From Hemileia vastatrix (Eukaryota; Basidiomycota; Pucciniomycetes; Pucciniales; Zaghouaniaceae): a DNA stretch of 64,000 nt. A program made the position numbers and the translations under genes. Below are positions 59,811-64,000 of the stretch, piece by piece (the first letter of the stretch is position 1; the number at the start of each line of letters is the position of its first letter). Location of the stretch: contig JASXTE010000007.1 in NCBI GenBank assembly GCA_030280995.1, forward strand, positions 12,057,001-12,121,000, read 5' to 3'. Under the pieces are notes generated by a model. It was not told where the DNA came from. It made no database searches and worked only from the letters and a program-made list of their open reading frames with translations.

Positions 59811-60099
59811 AATAGGGGGTGTCAGTTCTGGCAAATACGCACTTACAAATCCGCACTTAAATAAGTGCGGATTTCCAAAACACACTAGCCCCAATACTGG
59901 TGGATTTCAAAATGAAATAAGTCACTTATTTCACTCAAATCCACACTTTCTCAACCAAAAGTGCTGATTTCACCATCAAGTCCCATTTCACTGATTTGTC
60001 AGCATCATCCCATTCATGCGCAGCACTCCGCAGCATAACACTTCATAACTCAAAACATCGTACATCACTTACATCTTCATATCATATTATATAAGAGTT

Positions 60100-60730
60100 A
60101 TGCCTTCCTCACTTTCAAATCGTGATAAATTACATAAAGCAATGACTTTCATGGCTCTTGAACTGCTCTTGGACTCTGATTGCAATTCTGATTCTGATTT
60201 AAAAGAAGATTTTGTCTTTTTATCAAAAATGGCCACAAAACGTTACCTTCTTCCCAGAAAGCCTCAAGTACTTCATACCCCCAAGTACACCATCCAAACA
60301 CTTCTTAAACTATCTACACCCAGTTTTAGACATCTGTTCAGGACTTCTCAGGATTATTTCCTTAAATTGCTTGAGCTTATTCAGGATCATCCCATATTTC
60401 ACAATAATTCTCAAAAAGAACAACAACATCCTTCAATTCAATTTGCCATCACACTATGTCATTTGGGTTCAAATGGTAATTGAGCCGCTTTGAAACGTTT
60501 AGAAAATGTCTTTGATTTAGGGTATGGTTCAGTTAACACTTATACCAAACAATGTATCACTGCCATCAACTCCTTGTAATCTCAACTTCTCACCTGGCCA
60601 ACAAAAGAAGAGCAACTTGAATCATCTCAGGTTATGCAAGCAGAGGGCTTCCCAGGATGTATTGGTTTTGTTGACGGTACTGCTATTCCTTTGAGCCAGA
60701 AACCTGCTCAAGGTGGAAACAATTACTTTC
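60100..60730 (+). pseudogene. Harbinger-type transposase (DDE_Tnp_4-like), truncated
   Basis: One frame with two nonsense codons (TGA 60481-60483 and TAA near 60577). The N-terminal part contains a helical DNA-binding-like region. Then GYGSVNTYTKQCITAINSL and WPTKEEQ lead into GFPGCIGFVDGTAIPL, the segment around the first catalytic Asp of plant/fungal Harbinger-type transposases. The frame is lost after PAQGGNNYF, so the second Asp and the Glu are missing. The transposon is non-autonomous. Confidence 0.75.
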
Positions 60731-60750
60731 ACATTCTCGTCAAAAATTTT

Positions 60751-60938
60751 CACCAAAATATTTACAAGTCAAAAAAAATCCATATCTGTTTTAAAAAATT
60801 TGCAATACTCTCCCCTGCATTTTATTGAAGCAAGGGGTGGATATCACCAAAATTTTTCTAAGTCATCAATTTCACATGTCAGATTTGAAAATTTGGCAAT
60901 ACCCCCCCTGCATTTTATTGAAGTAAGTGGTGGAAGTC
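60751..60938 (+). repeat. Two-copy tandem repeat, period about 94 bp
   Basis: CACCAAAATNTTT begins each unit (60751 and 60845), and CCCCTGCATTTTATTGAAG lies near the end of both. It sits right after the truncated transposase and may mark the deletion. Confidence 0.7.
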
Positions 60939-61140
60939 ATCTATATTTAATATAATTACATAAATTATTAAATAAATATCTAATATATATCAATTTCCCT
61001 AGTTTAAAGTAATGACAATCCCTCAAGCCAAAATGCAGATCAAATCTAGAAACAAAAGTTTGGGACTTTCCACAGGTATAGGCTAGAGGAACCCCATGAA
61101 ACAAATAAATGTTATCATGATTACCATTTATACAACACAA
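60937..61140 (-). pseudogene. Unidentified minus-strand coding relic
   Basis: A 67-codon open segment containing GVPLAYTCGKSQTFVSRFDL and HFGLRDCHYFKLG, compositionally more protein-like than its surroundings. I do not recognise the family. It lies downstream of the TET/JBP-like relic on the same strand and could be part of it or of another cargo gene. Confidence 0.3.
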
Positions 61141-61232
61141 GGTCGTGGGCCCATTACTTTAGTTGAGGAAATTGATACATAAAAATATTTATTAAAAATT
61201 TACATAAAAATATAAAATTTTTGATGACAACT

Positions 61233-61859
61233 CTAATCCCCATACTTTTTGGATCTAAATAAAGTTTTTTTAAATTGATTAACTTTACCTTCTTTCATTA
61301 CCTTATTGATTCTTTGAATCAACTTATGACTGATTTGAAATGAGCAACCAAAATGTGTTAAATCTTGAAAGGATTCCAAACCAGGAGGAGCTTTGGTCGT
61401 TTGATGATTATCCTTAGAAGAATTCCAAATAGTTTCAATGATACCATTTCCCAAACCAAAATCAATGATGCACCGGTGGTCTGGAAAATATAAACCATGT
61501 CATTTGATTTTAGCTGGAGATGGTATTGGTTGGCCAGTAATTGGTTTGATATTTGAGAATATACCAAAAGTAAGAAAATTGGTGTCCTTGGTATCCGTGT
61601 GAATTTTATTGTGAAATCCAGAATGAGTGATAATAACATTAGAAAATAAAAGATATTCGTGGCTGATATCTTCCCATTTGGAGTCACACCAATTTGGTAT
61701 TCCAACTTTGGTTGCAAGTTCATGATTTTTTTCAAATGCTTTATTACAGTGCTTTTTGAGTCGAAGAGCAAGAAAAGAGTTAAAGGAAGGTAGAGTGTCC
61801 CATAAGCAAAAATCTTCATCTTTTTGAGCTTTAGTGATACTCTTGAGCAACAAATACAT
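61233..61859 (-). pseudogene. TET/JBP-like 2OG-Fe(II) dioxygenase, one in-frame stop
   Basis: A single minus-strand frame from 61859 to TAG at 61233, broken only by TGA at 61500-61502. HSGFHNKIHTDTKDTNF carries an H-x-D iron-binding pair (residues 87 and 89 counted from 61859), followed by LTFGIFSNI and PITGQPIPSP. Past the stop, HRCIIDFG..NGIIETIWNS and NHQTTKAPPG fit the distal strand and second His region, and FGCSFQISHKLI closes the fold. These features match the fungal TET/JBP-like dioxygenases, a family linked to oxidation of 5-methylcytosine and often found with transposons in basidiomycetes. The N-terminus is probably in an upstream exon that I cannot place; an acceptor-like TTTCAG lies just before YIGMYLLL. 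It is antisense to the transposase. Confidence 0.65.
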
Positions 61860-61970
61860 GCCTATATAACTGAAATGCCTAGATAATAATCATATAAGAG
61901 TTTTATAATCCTTATCCTCTAAATATGCAATATAAAAATGTGAAATAAGACAAGTGAAATTTGGAAAAAA

Positions 61971-62279
61971 GGCTCAACTTCAAAGGTCAAAATCTCAGCA
62001 ACCACTGAACCTAATTCAAACCTGTTTGAGGGAAATGATAGATATGCTTTAGTAGAATCTTCAGTTAAAGGAAATGTGATTTAAATAAACCTAACCCTAA
62101 TTTGTTACATAAAAAATGAAATAAAAATTTAAACTGGGAAAAAAAGGCTCAACTTTAACGGTCAATATCTCAGCAACCACTGAATCAAATTCAAATCTGT
62201 TTGTGGGAAATGAAAGGTAGCCTTCAGGAGAATCTTCAGTAAAAAGAACATTATATTTGAATAAACCTAACCCTAATTC
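61971..62279 (+). repeat. Two-copy repeat, period about 177 bp
   Basis: GGCTCAACTT...GGTCAA.ATCTCAGCAACCACTGAA recurs at 61971 and 62148, each followed by AATAAACCTAACCCTAAT. Inside the Harbinger-like transposon. Confidence 0.8.
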
Positions 62280-63103
62280 CGAGTCTGATTTTCAAAATTT
62301 TACAAAAACTTGAAAAGTGGTAATGAAGATGAGATCAAAAGGAGTTTTATAAGTTCACTGTTATCCAGATAAGAGTCATACATATATTTAAGTATGAAAT
62401 TTTCATAAAAGGAATGAGATATCATATAGGCATGAAAAAAAGGAGATGAAACTTACCTTGATTGAAAAGTAGGAAAAATAGAGTGAGAAAGATTGATGTT
62501 GGAATTGTGGGGAAATCGAATATGGAGTAAGTGAAATGCATAAAGAATGTGCAATGTATGTGTTTCAATGAAATGGAGCCAAAAAAAAGTGAAATAAGGG
62601 AAAGGGGGGATAATGACAATGCCAAAGAGGGATGAAGAGTAGGGTGATGGAGCTAAAAAAGAAAGTAAAGAGGGAGAGAAAAAAAAGGTTAATTATACCA
62701 TTGAAATCCAAAATAACCACTTACAAAAAAAATTTAGATAAAAAAAATAAAATAAACAGAAAAAAACAAAAAAAATTATAATTAGTAATCAAAAAATCAA
62801 AAAAAAAGATTAAAGTGACTTACCTGGAGAGATGAGATGACAAAATGAATGAAACCAAATTGTTTGAGGGATGTTGGAGAAGAATAGGAAAAGGATATGA
62901 GGGATGAATGAAAAAAAAAAATCACTGACAAAAGATGTGATTTCAGAAAATATGCAATTTCATGTTGAGCTGGTGAAAGAAAACCAATGAGCCATCCAAA
63001 AAAAAAAAATTCACCGTAAATTCCAAAAAAAATGAATATGCAACAAACCAAAATACCAACCCAAGTGAATGAAGTACACAAAGAGGACATTTGGAGAGTA
63101 CAA

Positions 63104-63440
63104 AATGGTATGGGAAAGAAAAGGATGATGTGGCCAACATGTGGTTTTGAAAAAAAAATCACGAAAAAAGTGCTGATTTGAGGTCAGAACTGACACCCAT
63201 AGAAAAAAGATTAAGAAGTAGAAGAAATAAGTAAAAAAGAATGTAAACATACCTGGCCAAAATATTGAAAATGTCAGGAAGGGGTGTGTGCCGAGGATTG
63301 ATGGGTAGGTAGCGAGGAAGGTCAGTGTCACATGTGACCGGGATGGGGTAAGAAAGGAAGGGATGTTTTGTGGCCAAAATGTGGTTGTGAAAAAAAATGG
63401 GAAAAAAGTGCTGATTTGAGGTCATAACTGACAGCCTTTT
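63104..63440 (+). repeat. Subterminal repeat pair near the right end of the transposon
   Basis: AAAAAAGTGCTGATTTGAGG plus TCAGAACTGACACC near 63165-63197 recurs with small changes near 63403-63434; the preceding 60 or so bases are duplicated as well. The tail resembles the terminal inverted repeat, so this may be a duplicated or captured end. Confidence 0.7.
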
Positions 63441-63538
63441 TTGAAATAAGTGACTTTTTTGCAAAATTTAAGTGCTGATTTGGTTTGAAATCCGCACTTA
63501 AGTTAAGTGCAGATTTGCCAGAACTGACACCCCCTAAT

Positions 63539-63781
63539 ATCTCTTTTGAAATCGTACACATCCAATAGTGATTTATTCCCAAAAAGGAGGGGGAGACCAA
63601 AGAAAACCCCTAATGAAATCACTGAAACAGCAGAAATTGATAAAATATTGTCACAGCTGAAAAAGGTACTGAATACCTATTGAGATTCAAGAATAAATCT
63701 TCAGAATATGATTCTTGGATACATGGGAAAGAGATATCTAACCATCCTAATCTACTAAGGAAATATAAAAAGAAAAAATAA
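63539..63781 (+). pseudogene. Element C chromodomain, resumed after the transposon
   Basis: The sequence equivalent to B 17005-17269 continues immediately after the AAT duplication: basic RRGRPK-like stretch, then GTEYLLRFKNKSSEYDSWI..KEIS and a lysine-rich tail ending in TAA at 63779-63781. A small deletion near 63650 shifts the frame. Confidence 0.85.
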
Positions 63782-63807
63782 TAGAATTTTTTTTTGTAGT
63801 GAGGGAG

Positions 63808-64000
63808 TGTCAGCCAGGCTACCAGACCTAACCAGTAAATAATAATAATTATTTACTAGAGTAGAGCTACGTCTTTATCTCTTACATTATTAGTTATATT
63901 TACTTTATAATTACTTATAATATTATAATTAGCTAATAATTAAAATTAATTAAATATATAATTATAATGTTTCCTCATTTTCTTACTCCTTGAAAGTGTC
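63808..64000 (+). repeat. 3' LTR of element C (start only)
   Basis: TGTCAGCCAGGC after GAGGGAG; nearly identical to 52284-52476. It continues past the window. Confidence 0.88.

Larger units (their letters stand above)
59814..63535. mobile_element. PIF/Harbinger-like transposon inserted in element C
   Basis: 3,722 bp. The ends read AGGGGGTGTCAGTTCTGGCA inward from both sides, flanked by AAT (59811-59813 and 63536-63538). Removing it restores the sequence seen in B at this place. A 28-bp perfect palindrome lies at 59847-59874 and a near-perfect one at 63488-63516. Contents: a transposase relic (+), a TET/JBP-like relic (-), and subterminal tandem duplications. The 3-bp target duplication fits PIF/Harbinger. 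Confidence 0.88.
52284..64000 (+). mobile_element. Chromovirus C (Ty3/gypsy), split by a DNA transposon; 3' LTR runs off the window
   Basis: 5' LTR 52284-53293, leader with hairpin repeats and a MITE, gag from 54057, pol to 63781, 3' LTR from 63808. Same family as A and B. The 193 visible bases of the 3' LTR differ from the 5' LTR at only about five positions. Confidence 0.88.

Overview
The window looks like nuclear DNA of a filamentous fungus, most likely a rust or related basidiomycete (Pucciniomycotina). It is very AT-rich. It holds one intact host gene with short GT-AG introns, packed among Ty3/gypsy chromoviruses, a decayed Ty1/copia element, solo LTRs, CACTA-like MITEs and a PIF/Harbinger-like DNA transposon. 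The taxon is inferred from the TpCpG-biased decay pattern, the TET/JBP-like cargo gene and the kinds of element present; no rRNA or marker gene confirms it.

Layout. 1-5081: chromovirus A (gag broken, pol open), whose 3' LTR at 5082 runs into a second, oppositely oriented LTR, giving an imperfect 2.5 kb palindrome (5082-7574). 7575-8409: the 5' leader and gag start of a sister copy, G. 8410-18151: chromovirus B of the same family, with a foreign solo LTR nested in its 5' LTR. 18412-19707: a 1.3 kb (TTTTA)n array, into which chromovirus D (19708-24502, second family) has inserted. 24532-26021: solo LTR F1. 26395-27150: purine tract. 27543-28640: intact seven-exon ECM15-like gene with a 5-nt micro-exon. 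31067-41294: solo LTR F4, split by chromovirus E (31284-39751, same family as D, minus strand, complete with TSD). E carries a spliced antisense gene with a Zn2Cys6 pattern. 41709-45933: solo LTRs F3 and F2 with a MITE between them. 46560-52280: decayed Ty1/copia element split by solo LTR F5 and peppered with MITEs. 52284-64000: chromovirus C (A/B family), split by a 3.7 kb Harbinger-like transposon that carries a minus-strand TET/JBP-like dioxygenase relic.

How it fits together. Apart from the host gene, everything is mobile DNA at different stages of decay, and target-site duplications let much of the insertion order be read directly. The strongest candidates for something undescribed are (i) the antisense Zn2Cys6-patterned gene with its own TATA box and intron inside element E, (ii) an array of bulged hairpins with compensatory stem changes in the leaders of the A/B/C-family elements, (iii) the TET/JBP-like gene lying antisense inside a Harbinger-type transposon, and (iv) the 5-nt micro-exon in the ECM15-like gene. 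Element-to-element comparison (D against E) shows CGA to TGA stop formation in a TpCpG context. All coordinates, splice sites and comparisons were read by eye.
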